DNA of 64,000 nucleotides from an uncultured Lachnospiraceae bacterium (GCA_910583605.1 CAJTXN010000011.1:25236-89235), one strand, 5' to 3'; shown: positions 26,732-35,820, numbered from the stretch's first letter. The notes: generated from the sequence alone by a model not told the origin. Made by a program: numbers and translations.

Positions 26732-27055
26732 ATGAAAACAGAAAAGCATGGATATAAATTTACAAATAAGCATAATACAAGAGGTGGAATTATAGCCACT
26801 ATTCTGGGAGCGGTAGCTTTCATTTTACTGTGTACAGGTATTTATATATCGTATACGGATAAAGGAGATGCAGGCATACAGGTAGGGATGCTGGGAGCAC
26901 TGTCGTTTCTTGTCTCAGGTATCGGACTGATTAATGGACTGCTCAGTTTCAGGGAAAAAGAACGGTTTTATGTATTTTCGTTTGTGGGATGCGGAATCTG
27001 CGGAATTATATGGATTATTACCACATTAATCATTGCTTATGGGGTTATGATGTGA
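26732..27055 (+). CDS. Small three-helix membrane protein
   Basis: A 107-residue protein beginning 5 bases after the VanZ-like stop. It has three hydrophobic segments (about residues 20-40, 50-68 and 80-105) and a basic N-terminus (KHGYKFTNKHNTRGG). It resembles small conserved membrane proteins of Lachnospiraceae annotated as DUF6142, but that match is from memory and uncertain. Probably co-transcribed with its neighbours. Confidence 0.6.
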   Translation: MKTEKHGYKFTNKHNTRGGIIATILGAVAFILLCTGIYISYTDKGDAGIQVGMLGALSFLVSGIGLINGLLSFREKERFYVFSFVGCGICGIIWIITTLIIAYGVMM

Positions 27056-27113
27056 TTTGGAAATTTTGTCATTGAATAAGATAACAGATGAATTATGAAA
27101 GGAAAGATTTTTA

Positions 27114-27710
27114 ATGGAATGGGATATGGAGAGGCTGAACAGTCAGATAAAATTTATAATGGAGATTGACCGTTTAAAACAGGTTTACAGACAGACTTAT
27201 TTATCTGATGCATCCAGAAAAGAAAATGATACGGAACATTCCTGGCATTTGGCCGTAATGGCAATGCTGCTTGGCGAATATGCCAATGAAAAAATAGATG
27301 TTCTGAAAACCATGTCCATGGTTTTGATTCATGATATAGTCGAAATAGATGCAGGGGATACATATGCATATGATGAAGCCGGGAATACCACAAAGCGCCA
27401 ACGGGAATTGAAAGCGGCGGACCGTTTATTCCGGATTCTGCCGGATGATCAGGCGGATTATTTCCGGGGACTCTGGGATGAATTTGAAGCATCCGAGACC
27501 CCGGAAGCAAAATTTGCACTGACACTGGATAAGATTCAGCCGCTGCTGCTCAATGATGCATCGGGAGGAATCTCATGGAAAAATAACGGAATCCGTCTGG
27601 AACAAATATTAAAAAGGAACGAACAGACTCCGAAGGGTTCCGAAGTTTTATGGGATTTCTGCAAACCGATCTTACAAAAAAACGTAAAAAACGGAAATAT
27701 AATCGATTAG
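27114..27710 (+). CDS. HD-domain hydrolase (YfbR/5'-nucleotidase-like)
   Basis: A 198-residue HD phosphohydrolase. The metal ligands are visible: H in TEHSWHLAVMA (about residue 42), HD in LIHDIVEIDAGD (about residue 76), and a distal Asp in ALTLDKIQP. Relatives such as YfbR hydrolyse deoxynucleoside monophosphates. GAAAGGAAAG lies about 8 bases before the start. Location between pyr and pur genes fits a nucleotide role; that is inference. Confidence 0.8.
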   Translation: MEWDMERLNSQIKFIMEIDRLKQVYRQTYLSDASRKENDTEHSWHLAVMAMLLGEYANEKIDVLKTMSMVLIHDIVEIDAGDTYAYDEAGNTTKRQRELKAADRLFRILPDDQADYFRGLWDEFEASETPEAKFALTLDKIQPLLLNDASGGISWKNNGIRLEQILKRNEQTPKGSEVLWDFCKPILQKNVKNGNIID

Positions 27711-27716
27711 ATAAAC

Positions 27717-27745
27717 TTGACTATAATGCTTTTAACTAGTAAAAT
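27717..27745 (+). promoter_or_regulatory. Promoter of the pur genes
   Basis: TTGACT (27717-27722), 17-base spacer, TAAAAT (27740-27745), about 77 bases upstream of purE. No purine riboswitch is seen in the leader. Confidence 0.65.
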
Positions 27746-27821
27746 AAATCTTATCTTTAAAATTTCAAAGGTATGAATGAAAGGAATCAAAGGAATCAAT
27801 TTAGAAAAGGAGACACAAAAA

Positions 27822-28334
27822 ATGGCAAAAGTTGGAATTGTTATGGGAAGCGACTCGGATTTGGAGGTAATGAGTAAAGCAGCGGAAATACTGGAGGAAT
27901 TTGGTATTGAATATGAGATGACAGTGATATCCGCTCACAGAATGCCGGATATATTTTTTGATTATGCAAAGAGTGCGGAAGAAAAAGGTATTAAGGTTAT
28001 TATAGCAGGAGCCGGAGGCGCCGCTCATTTACCGGGGATGGCAGCAGCCATATTCCAACTGCCGGTAGTTGGTGTACCGATATATACAAAATCTTTAGGC
28101 GGTGTAGATTCTTTATACTCCATCGTTCAGATGCCTCAGGGAATACCAGTGGCTACAGTGGCTATCAACGGAGGAGCCAATGCCGGACTGATGGCGGCAA
28201 AGATTTTAGCCGTATCCGACGATGAGCTGCTTACCAGACTGAAGAATTATAAAGAAGGCCTAAAAGATAAAGTTGTTGCCAAGAAAGAAAAGCTGGAACA
28301 GATTGGTTACAGGGAATATTTAAAACAGATGTAA
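27822..28334 (+). CDS. purE: N5-carboxyaminoimidazole ribonucleotide mutase
   Basis: Moves the carboxyl group to make CAIR in purine synthesis. The 170-residue class I enzyme has MGSDSDL, SAHRMPD and the conserved AGGAAHLPGM. ATG 27822 has AAAAGGAGA about 9 bases upstream; a longer in-frame start at 27777 adds 15 unconserved residues. First of purE-M-N-D. Confidence 0.95.
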   Translation: MAKVGIVMGSDSDLEVMSKAAEILEEFGIEYEMTVISAHRMPDIFFDYAKSAEEKGIKVIIAGAGGAAHLPGMAAAIFQLPVVGVPIYTKSLGGVDSLYSIVQMPQGIPVATVAINGGANAGLMAAKILAVSDDELLTRLKNYKEGLKDKVVAKKEKLEQIGYREYLKQM

Positions 28335-28386
28335 ATATACAGATTGTGAAATTCACCATTAAAGAATAACAAATCAGGAAAGGAAT

Positions 28387-28437
28387 ATGCAGGTTTGCAT
28401 GGGTAATAAAAATGGATTACAAAAAAGCTGGAGTTGA
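28387..28437 (+). CDS. Possible 16-codon leader ORF overlapping purM
   Basis: ATG 28387 lies 7 bases after the first AGGA of AGGAAAGGA (28376-28384), the only good ribosome binding site before purM. The ORF reads MQVCMGNKNGLQKSWS and runs in another frame past the purM start at 28412. Its start codon is in a small hairpin, ATGCA/TGCAT (28387-28391 with 28396-28400). It resembles the ptsH and 33539 leaders in layout but ends inside purM, so coupling is less clear. Confidence 0.3.
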   Translation: MQVCMGNKNGLQKSWS

Positions 28438-29437
28438 CATTGAAGCCGGATATAAATCCGTAGAGTTGATGAAAGAGCACATAAAAGGAACAATGAGACC
28501 GGAAGTATTGACAAATATAGGCGGTTTTTCGGGAGCCTTTTCCATGGAAGCTTTTAAAAATATGGAGGAACCCACTTTGGTATCCGGAACCGACGGTGTA
28601 GGAACCAAGCTAAAACTGGCATTTTTGCTGGATAAGCATGATACCATCGGAATTGACTGTGTGGCCATGTGTGTCAATGACATTGCCTGTGCCGGCGGCG
28701 AGCCGCTGTTTTTTCTGGACTACATAGCATGCGGTAAGAATGAACCGGAAAAAATCGCCACGATCGTAAGCGGTGTGGCGGAAGGATGCAAGCAGTCCGG
28801 TGCGGCATTGATTGGCGGAGAGACAGCCGAAATGCCGGGATTTTATCCGGTGGATGAATATGACCTTGCAGGGTTTGCAGTGGGAGTCGTTGATAAGAAA
28901 GACCTGATCACGGGACAGGATATTAAACCAGGGGATACATTAATCGGTATCGCTTCATCGGGAGTACACAGCAACGGATTTTCCCTTGTCAGAAAAGTAA
29001 TTAAAATGACTGCGGAAGCATTAAATACATATTATGATTCTCTTGGGGAAACTTTGGGAGAGGCGTTACTGGCACCTACCAAGATATATGTTAAGACTCT
29101 GAAAAATATTAAAGACGCCGGAGTTAAGATTAAAGGCTGCAGCCATATTACCGGCGGAGGGTTTTATGAAAATATTCCGAGAATGCTGCCAGAGGGAATC
29201 CGTGCAGTTGTAAAGAAGGATAGTTATGAAGTACCGCCAATCTTTAATATGCTTTCAAAAGACGGAGATATTGCGGAACAGATGATGTATAATACCTTTA
29301 ACATGGGAATCGGAATGGTGCTTGCCGTTGCCTCCGAAGATACGGAGACAGTGATGAAAGCAATCGAAGCAGCAGGAGAAAAAGCATATATTATTGGTGA
29401 AACACAGGCAGGAGAAAAAGGAGTTACATTATGCTAA
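28412..29437 (+). CDS. purM: Phosphoribosylformylglycinamidine cyclo-ligase
   Basis: AIR synthetase of purine synthesis. The 341-residue product shows SGTDGVGTKLKLA, DCVAMCVNDIACAGGEP, LIGGETAEMPG and SGVHSNGFSLVRK. ATG 28412 is set by homology; its best ribosome binding site is 27 bases upstream with a small hairpin and a short ORF between. The gene overlaps purN by 7 bases. Confidence 0.95.
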   Translation: MDYKKAGVDIEAGYKSVELMKEHIKGTMRPEVLTNIGGFSGAFSMEAFKNMEEPTLVSGTDGVGTKLKLAFLLDKHDTIGIDCVAMCVNDIACAGGEPLFFLDYIACGKNEPEKIATIVSGVAEGCKQSGAALIGGETAEMPGFYPVDEYDLAGFAVGVVDKKDLITGQDIKPGDTLIGIASSGVHSNGFSLVRKVIKMTAEALNTYYDSLGETLGEALLAPTKIYVKTLKNIKDAGVKIKGCSHITGGGFYENIPRMLPEGIRAVVKKDSYEVPPIFNMLSKDGDIAEQMMYNTFNMGIGMVLAVASEDTETVMKAIEAAGEKAYIIGETQAGEKGVTLC

Positions 29438-30057
29438 AGATTGGTGTGCTTGTTTCCGGAGGAGGGACAAACCTTCAGGCAATCATAGACGGCATACAGA
29501 ATGGAGATATCACCAATGCCGGAATTGAAGTGGTCATCAGCAATAATCCGGGCGCTTATGCATTGCAACGGGCAAAGGATAACAATATTCCGGCAGTCTG
29601 TATTTCGCCGAAATCCTTTGATACCCGGGGAGAATTTAATGAGGCGCTGATCGCGAAAATAGATGAATATCATCCGGATTTAATTGTGCTGGCAGGATGT
29701 ATGGTGGTACTTCCGTCAGAATTGATTAAAAAATATGAAAACAAAATCATCAACATTCATCCGGCATTAATTCCTTCCTTTTGCGGAAAAGGATTTTACG
29801 GGTTACATGTCCATGAGGCTGTATTAGAGCGTGGCGTGAAACTGACCGGTGCAACCGTACATTTTGTGGATGAGGGCACGGATACAGGTCCGATCATCAT
29901 ACAAAAAGCAGTGCAGGTCCGGAAGGGTGACACACCGGAGATTCTTCAGAAGCGTGTAATGGTTGAGGCAGAGTGGAAGATTATGCCTCAGGCCATCAAT
30001 CTGATCGCAAATGGCAAAGTGGAAGTTGAAAACGGAATTGTATGGATTGATGAATAA
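29431..30057 (+). CDS. purN: Phosphoribosylglycinamide formyltransferase
   Basis: Formylates GAR with 10-formyl-THF. The 208-residue product has VSGGGTNLQAII, the catalytic INIHPALIPSF (Asn and His) and GATVHFVDEGTDTGPII (Asp). Its start lies within the last codons of purM, with AAAAAGGAG upstream, showing tight coupling. Confidence 0.95.
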   Translation: MLKIGVLVSGGGTNLQAIIDGIQNGDITNAGIEVVISNNPGAYALQRAKDNNIPAVCISPKSFDTRGEFNEALIAKIDEYHPDLIVLAGCMVVLPSELIKKYENKIINIHPALIPSFCGKGFYGLHVHEAVLERGVKLTGATVHFVDEGTDTGPIIIQKAVQVRKGDTPEILQKRVMVEAEWKIMPQAINLIANGKVEVENGIVWIDE

Positions 30058-30098
30058 AGACAGAAACGTTTAAGGAAAGGCATAGGGACAGGCAGAAA

Positions 30099-31370
30099 AT
30101 GAAAGTTTTGATCGTAGGCAGCGGCGGCAGGGAACATGCAATTGCATGGAAAGCGGCAAAGAGCAGCAGAGTGGATAAAATATATTGTGCACCGGGAAAC
30201 GCGGGAATCTCCGAAATTGCAGAATGTGTCAATATCGGAGCCATGGAGTTTGAAAAACTGGCTGCATTTGCAAAGGAACAGAGTATTGATTTAACGGTCA
30301 TCGGAATGGACGACCCGTTGGTGGGCGGTATTGTGGATGTATTTGAGCAGGAAGGATTACGGGTATTCGGGCCGAAAAAGAATGCGGCAATTCTGGAAGG
30401 ATCCAAAGCATTTTCCAAAGACCTGATGAAAAAGTACGGGATTCCCACGGCGGGATATGAAACCTTTGATTCGCCGGAGGCTGCCATGCAGTATCTGGAG
30501 ACATCAAAATATCCAATCGTATTAAAAGCGGACGGACTTGCTCTTGGAAAGGGAGTATTGATCTGTAATACCAAAGAGGAGGCAATGGCAGGAGTTAAGA
30601 CCCTGATGCTGGACAAACAGTTTGGCGCCGCAGGAAATACCATAGTGGTTGAAGAATTTATGACTGGACGGGAAGTATCCGTATTGTCATTTGTGGATGG
30701 AAAAACCATTAAAATTATGACTTCCGCACAGGACCATAAGAGGGCAAAAGACGGAGACCAGGGCTTAAATACCGGAGGAATGGGTACATTCTCGCCGAGT
30801 CCTTTTTATACGAAGGAAATAGATGAATTCTGCAAAAAGAATATTTATCAGGCAACCGTAGATGCCATGAGGGCGGAAGGAAGAGAATTTAAAGGAATTA
30901 TTTTCTTTGGTTTAATGCTGACGGAGGAGGGACCGAAGGTTCTGGAATACAATGCCAGATTCGGAGACCCGGAAACCCAGGTGGTACTGCCGAGAATGAA
31001 AAATGACATTATAGATGTGTTTGAGGCATGCATTGATGGAACGCTGGACAAAACAGACCTGGATTTTGAGGATAATGCCGCTGTCTGCGTAGTACTGGCA
31101 TCGGAAGGCTATCCTGAAAAATATGAAAAAGGATATGAAATCCACGGTTTGGATAATTTTAAAGATAAAGATTCTTATTTTGTGTTCCATGCCGGAACTA
31201 AAACAGAGAACGGTAAGATCGTTACAAACGGCGGACGCGTCCTTGGTGTAACCGCGACGGGAACGGATTTAAAGACTGCAAGAGCAAATGCTTATGAAGC
31301 TGCGACATGGATTGAATTTGAAAATAAGTACATGAGAAGTGATATAGGAAAAGCCATAGACGAAAGCTGA
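30099..31370 (+). CDS. purD: Phosphoribosylamine-glycine ligase
   Basis: ATP-grasp enzyme that makes GAR. The 423-residue protein opens VLIVGSGGREHAIAWK, has the ATP-grasp segments GLALGKGV and EYNARFGDPETQ, and the C-terminal domain. An AAGGAAAGG lies 18 bases upstream and AGGGACAGG nearer. Last of the pur run; purF, purL and purH are not in the window. Confidence 0.95.
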   Translation: MKVLIVGSGGREHAIAWKAAKSSRVDKIYCAPGNAGISEIAECVNIGAMEFEKLAAFAKEQSIDLTVIGMDDPLVGGIVDVFEQEGLRVFGPKKNAAILEGSKAFSKDLMKKYGIPTAGYETFDSPEAAMQYLETSKYPIVLKADGLALGKGVLICNTKEEAMAGVKTLMLDKQFGAAGNTIVVEEFMTGREVSVLSFVDGKTIKIMTSAQDHKRAKDGDQGLNTGGMGTFSPSPFYTKEIDEFCKKNIYQATVDAMRAEGREFKGIIFFGLMLTEEGPKVLEYNARFGDPETQVVLPRMKNDIIDVFEACIDGTLDKTDLDFEDNAAVCVVLASEGYPEKYEKGYEIHGLDNFKDKDSYFVFHAGTKTENGKIVTNGGRVLGVTATGTDLKTARANAYEAATWIEFENKYMRSDIGKAIDES

Positions 31371-31409
31371 ACGGGTATTTTGTAAGCGGAAGATAAAGGA
31401 GTTGCAGCT

Positions 31410-33512
31410 ATGAGAATAGCTAAAACATTGAAACGAAATATAGGTATGTTAACCATCGGGTTTATCATGGTGGCGGCAGTTTTGCTGTTTTATTATAATA
31501 CAATGGCATATACGGAGAAAAACGGAACGGTTAACGGCACGTATGTCAATATACGTACCAGCGCAGGAACTGCCGGAAATACCAACAAACTTACCTATAA
31601 CGGAAATTATGTTCAATTGAATATTGGTGATTCCGTAAGGATTATTGACGAAACGCATGCTGCGGACGGGGCGTTATGGTATAAAATTAAGTTTTCTTAT
31701 ACCGGAGGAGTGGAGCTTACCGGTTTTGTCCACGGAAATTATGTAGATGTAGAAAATCCTTCTTATGAACCGGATGGTAATTTTGAGAATTACCTGAATG
31801 CACAGGGATTTCCGGAAAGTTATAAACCGGGGCTGCGTATGTTGCATGCCAAATATCCGAATTGGGTATTTGTGGCGGACCAGCTGGATTACGAATGGAC
31901 TGAGGTGATTCAGAATGAAAGTCTGGTGGGCCGGAATCTGGTATGGTACGATTCTATCAGTTCGTGGAAGTCTTTGGCACCCGGTTCCTATGACTGGGAC
32001 AAGGGGACATGGAATTCCTTTGACGGTACCAGCTGGGTTTCCGCATCCGAGGAACTGATTTCATACAGTATGGACCCAAGAAATTTTCTGGATGAGAAAA
32101 CCATATTTATGTTTGAACTGTTGTCTTTTGATGCGGGAATACACAAAGAAGAAAATGTGGAGTCTCTGCTGACCGGAACTTTTATGGGAAATGCCGAAGC
32201 CGTGACGGGAAAAACCTATGCCAGAACTTTTATGGAAGCGGCGGCACAGTCTGGTGTCAGTCCGTATCATCTTGCATCCAGAGTTATTCAGGAAGTAGGG
32301 ACTTCCGGTACTACCGGAGGTGTAACGGGAAATTACCGGCCGGCAACCGGAAATGTTTATACCGGATTATATAATTTCTATAATATCGGAGCTTATGCAC
32401 ATGATGGCAGAGGAGCCGTTGAAAACGGACTGATTTATGCATCTAAAACGGACTTTGAGACCCTGCGTCCATGGAATACAAGATATAAAGCCATTGTGGG
32501 AGGGGCGGCATTTATTGGTTCCGGCTATATCAACATTGGTCAGGATACGTTATATTATGAGAAGTTTGATTTGATAGGAACTCCTTATACCCATCAGTAT
32601 ATGGCAAATGTACAGGCTCCGAAATCGGAGGCAGTAAAAATGTCGAATGCTTATTCCGATACAATGAAGAAAACCATACCATTGGTATTTAAAATTCCGG
32701 TATATAAAAATATGCCGGCGACAGCCTGTGAATGTCCAACCGGTGACGGAAGTCCAAATAATGTACTGGACAATATTGTAGTGGAAGGATATTCCTTAAC
32801 ACCGACGTTCAGTAAATTTACAACACAGTATGACCTGATCGTATCGCATACAGTGGAAAGCATTAAAATAAGTGCGTCGGCCATGGATGGTAAGGCGATA
32901 ATTTCCGGTACGGGAAAGAAAATGCTGCAGGTAGGCAGCAATCTGTTTGAAATCAGAGTTACGGCCAATAACGGTGCGGTGAGAACTTATACACTAATGG
33001 TGGTGCGAAAGGCGGCAAATGACAATGGAAATGAACCGGCCACAGGAATTCCGGAAGAACCCACCACAGGCTCGGGAACCGTGGGAACGGCGGAGTATTC
33101 CACCAGTTACAATGTTCAGGATGATATTTATATAACCGGAATACAGCCGGATACTGCGGTCAGCGATTTTAAATCCGTATTTACTTTAAAAGGATGTACA
33201 ATGGAAATTTATCAGGCTGACGGAAAAAACCCGTTAACAGGAAACATTGGAACGGGCAGCAGGATACTGATTCGTGATATGAATGGAACCGGAGTAAAGG
33301 AATATGCGTGTATCGTATATGGTGATATCAATGGGGACGGTCAGGTGGATATTGTAGATATGTTATATATGAAGAGACATATTCTGGGAACTTCTTCATT
33401 GAACGGACTTAGGGAAATAGCAGCCGATGTTAATAAAAAAGGCGGTATTGATATTGTGGATATGCTGTATATGAAGCGGCACATATTGGGACGCAGTTAC
33501 ATATCACAGTAA
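31410..33512 (+). CDS. Secreted glucosaminidase-like cell wall hydrolase with SH3b and dockerin
   Basis: A 700-residue exported protein. In order: an N-terminal signal/anchor helix (residues about 15-34), an SH3b wall-binding domain (about 38-113), a glucosaminidase-type catalytic domain (about 130-400) with the motif SGVSPYHLASRVIQEVG and its likely catalytic Glu, a cadherin-like beta-sandwich (about 450-535), a Pro/Thr/Gly linker, and a C-terminal type I dockerin (about 640-700) with two repeats (GDINGDGQVDIVD and ADVNKKGGIDIVD, each followed by MLYMKRHILG). The second calcium loop lacks the usual Asp at position 5 (Lys). The enzyme should cut peptidoglycan glycan strands. AAAGGAG lies before the start. 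The next gene encodes a cohesin. Confidence 0.88.
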   Translation: MRIAKTLKRNIGMLTIGFIMVAAVLLFYYNTMAYTEKNGTVNGTYVNIRTSAGTAGNTNKLTYNGNYVQLNIGDSVRIIDETHAADGALWYKIKFSYTGGVELTGFVHGNYVDVENPSYEPDGNFENYLNAQGFPESYKPGLRMLHAKYPNWVFVADQLDYEWTEVIQNESLVGRNLVWYDSISSWKSLAPGSYDWDKGTWNSFDGTSWVSASEELISYSMDPRNFLDEKTIFMFELLSFDAGIHKEENVESLLTGTFMGNAEAVTGKTYARTFMEAAAQSGVSPYHLASRVIQEVGTSGTTGGVTGNYRPATGNVYTGLYNFYNIGAYAHDGRGAVENGLIYASKTDFETLRPWNTRYKAIVGGAAFIGSGYINIGQDTLYYEKFDLIGTPYTHQYMANVQAPKSEAVKMSNAYSDTMKKTIPLVFKIPVYKNMPATACECPTGDGSPNNVLDNIVVEGYSLTPTFSKFTTQYDLIVSHTVESIKISASAMDGKAIISGTGKKMLQVGSNLFEIRVTANNGAVRTYTLMVVRKAANDNGNEPATGIPEEPTTGSGTVGTAEYSTSYNVQDDIYITGIQPDTAVSDFKSVFTLKGCTMEIYQADGKNPLTGNIGTGSRILIRDMNGTGVKEYACIVYGDINGDGQVDIVDMLYMKRHILGTSSLNGLREIAADVNKKGGIDIVDMLYMKRHILGRSYISQ

Positions 33513-33538
33513 CAGTGAAATTATTTAGGAAAGGAAAA

Positions 33539-33574
33539 ATGCAGACAGTCCCGGGCTATGCATGGGTTGAATGA
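33539..33574 (+). CDS. Putative 11-codon leader peptide before the cohesin gene
   Basis: ATG 33539 follows AGGA (33527-33530) by 8 bases within AGGAAAGGAAAA. The ORF MQTVPGYAWVE ends at TGA 33572-33574, overlapping the next start as ATGA. Its start codon pairs in ATGCA/TGCAT (33539-33543 with 33559-33563). It shares the layout and the PGY residues of the ptsH leader peptide. Translation is inferred. Confidence 0.45.
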   Translation: MQTVPGYAWVE

Positions 33575-35403
33575 TGAATTTAAGAATGAAAAAAATAATA
33601 ACCGGACTATTGTTAAGTTTTCTGATTATTGGCTGGAAGCATATTGATGCCATGGCCGGAACGGTAAATATATCAGCAGGTTCCGTGGAGGCTTCCGAGG
33701 GAGAGACCATCAATGTTCCGATTACATTGACGGCGGATGCCGTAATGGGTGTTGCAGAGATTTATATTTCTTACGATAATGCCCTGTTAGAGTATAACGG
33801 TGGAGAGGGAGCCGGAGGTGCCGGCTTGCTCAAGTATGTTTTTTATGAAATGGACGAGACCGGTAAGGGTAAAACATTTAATATTTCCTTTACCGCTAAA
33901 AAAGCAGGAACCTCTGCCGTTAATATTGACAGCAATTCCAGAGTTCTGGAAGATACGGATGGCGAAGTGTATATGGCAGTGGTACCGGCGCCGGGGCAGG
34001 TAACCATATCTGCACCTGTGTCTGCTTCTTCGGACTGTAATTTGTCGGGACTTTCGGTTTCGGCAGTCCGTACATCGGGAGACAGTGTAAACGTAGAATT
34101 TATACCGGGATTTTCACCGGATGTATTTGAGTATAAGGCAGAATTAGCAGAGGATGTGGAAAGACTTGTGGTTTCCACTACTTTATCAGACCAGAATGCA
34201 ACAACGCAGGTATCCGGTACCAGAATCGATCCGGGTGATAATAAAACCACGATAACGGTTGTGGCGGAAGACGGAACCAGCCAGACCTATACTTTATATA
34301 CGACCAGAGCCGTGGCGGCTACTTCCGCACCGGAAGAAACGACTACGGCAGATACACCAGGGGAAACTACGCCGGCAGAAACAACAGCGCAGGAAATCGA
34401 CCGTTCACCGGTTTATATTGAGGCGATCGGAAAATATATCATTCAGGATAATAATCTGATCACACCGCCGGAGGGATTTGAAGAGAGTACCGCGGCTTAT
34501 GACGGAAGAACCGTCGTATCGTACCGGGGAATTTCGAAACCGCTGACTTTGCTTTGCCTGGCCGATGATACGGAAGGAACGAATCAGGTATTTTATATAT
34601 TAAATGAAATTGACGGATCAATGAACCGGATGGTGAATCTGGCAACAAATCAGAAAATATATACGATTATTCCTACAGGAGCTGACTATGCGGGACCGGA
34701 AGGTTATACGGTCACAACTTTGGAAATCAATGGTGAGAACATCAATGCCTGGATGAAAGAAGAAGGCAGCGACTTTTATGTGGTTTATGCCATGAATTAT
34801 AATGGTGAAACGGCTTTATATGTGTATGATAAAAAAGAAGAAACCATGCAGAGATTTGCGGTGGGAACTAAGGCAGACGGCAGTGTAACAGAACCGTCAA
34901 CGGATGACAGTGCGGTAAAGTCACTGCAGAATCAATATACGAATCTGAAAAAAAGATATGAAGATGAGAAAACAACGAAAAAAAGAATCATTATAGGTCT
35001 TGGGGCCGGCTGTTTTGTTTTGCTTCTTTTATGTATCATTCTTATGTTTAAGGCCAACATAATAAAAGAAGATGATGAAGAAAACGAAGAAGAAGATGAA
35101 GATAAGATACTGGGAGAAGATTCCAGACAGGAACTGAAGCTTGATATGGTAGCCCAGGTAAATGAAATGAAAGCAGAAAAACTTGCGGAAAGCATAAATG
35201 ATGTTTTGGAACAGCAGGAAAATTCTAAGGATGAAACAGCAGAGCAGGAAGAAGAACATATGGAAGCCGAACAACCGGCTGAACCATTGGAACAGGAAAA
35301 AGCCAAAGAGGATGAACAACTGAAGCCGCAGACAAAGGAACCGGAAGAAGAGGAACCGTTTGAAATTGAATTTGTTGATCTGGAAGACGGAGAAGACAAA
35401 TAA
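33571..35403 (+). CDS. Membrane-anchored cohesin-domain protein
   Basis: A 610-residue surface protein. It has a signal peptide (about residues 6-30, ending near DAMA), a cohesin-like domain (about 31-150: ASEGETINVPITLTAD...GVAEIYISYD), a cadherin-like beta-sandwich (about 152-248: LSGLSVSA...DGTSQTYTLYTT), a Thr/Glu/Pro linker, an unassigned domain (about 280-440), a short coiled coil, one transmembrane helix (about residues 471-490: IIIGLGAGCFVLLLLCIILMF) and a ~115-residue very acidic cytoplasmic tail. The cohesin should face outwards and hold dockerin partners; the gene just upstream encodes one. Its start overlaps a leader ORF stop; no ribosome binding site of its own is near. Confidence 0.82.
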   Translation: MMNLRMKKIITGLLLSFLIIGWKHIDAMAGTVNISAGSVEASEGETINVPITLTADAVMGVAEIYISYDNALLEYNGGEGAGGAGLLKYVFYEMDETGKGKTFNISFTAKKAGTSAVNIDSNSRVLEDTDGEVYMAVVPAPGQVTISAPVSASSDCNLSGLSVSAVRTSGDSVNVEFIPGFSPDVFEYKAELAEDVERLVVSTTLSDQNATTQVSGTRIDPGDNKTTITVVAEDGTSQTYTLYTTRAVAATSAPEETTTADTPGETTPAETTAQEIDRSPVYIEAIGKYIIQDNNLITPPEGFEESTAAYDGRTVVSYRGISKPLTLLCLADDTEGTNQVFYILNEIDGSMNRMVNLATNQKIYTIIPTGADYAGPEGYTVTTLEINGENINAWMKEEGSDFYVVYAMNYNGETALYVYDKKEETMQRFAVGTKADGSVTEPSTDDSAVKSLQNQYTNLKKRYEDEKTTKKRIIIGLGAGCFVLLLLCIILMFKANIIKEDDEENEEEDEDKILGEDSRQELKLDMVAQVNEMKAEKLAESINDVLEQQENSKDETAEQEEEHMEAEQPAEPLEQEKAKEDEQLKPQTKEPEEEEPFEIEFVDLEDGEDK

Positions 35404-35445
35404 AAATCCTGTATATGAAACTATACTTTGAAAGGCAGTGATTAT

Positions 35446-35820
35446 ATGTTAATATCTATTGATTTTAATAGTGATGAAGCAATATATATGCAGGTACGTA
35501 ATCAGATAATTCTTGGTATAGCAGCAGACAGGATTCGGGAAGGAGACGCATTGCCTTCCGTCCGGCAGCTTGCAGATGATATAGGAATCAATATGCATAC
35601 CGTAAATAAGGCGTATGCTGTTTTGAGACAGGAAGGTTTTCTCAAGCTGGACCGGCGAAAAGGGGCAGTGGTAGCCTTTGATATCAACAAGATAAAGGCT
35701 TTGGAAGACATGAGGGAAGAAATGATAGTTATTCTTGCAAAAGCCATATGCAGAAATATCAGTGAAGATGAGGCACATCAGATTCTTCACGAAATATATT
35801 CGGAATTTTTGGAAGAATAG
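35446..35820 (+). CDS. GntR-family transcriptional regulator (YtrA type)
   Basis: A 124-residue protein with an N-terminal winged helix (IYMQVRNQIILGIAADRIREGDALPSVRQLADDIGINMHTVNKAYAVLRQEGFL) and only a short C-terminal helix pair, as in the YtrA subfamily, which usually controls neighbouring transporter operons. Here clpC follows, with no ABC genes. GAAAGG lies 10 bases before ATG 35446. Confidence 0.9.
   Translation: MLISIDFNSDEAIYMQVRNQIILGIAADRIREGDALPSVRQLADDIGINMHTVNKAYAVLRQEGFLKLDRRKGAVVAFDINKIKALEDMREEMIVILAKAICRNISEDEAHQILHEIYSEFLEE

Noticed and set aside
34932..35399. A Ser/Cys-rich 155-codon frame on the minus strand
   Set aside because: It is the reverse image of the acidic tail of the cohesin protein and has no ribosome binding site.
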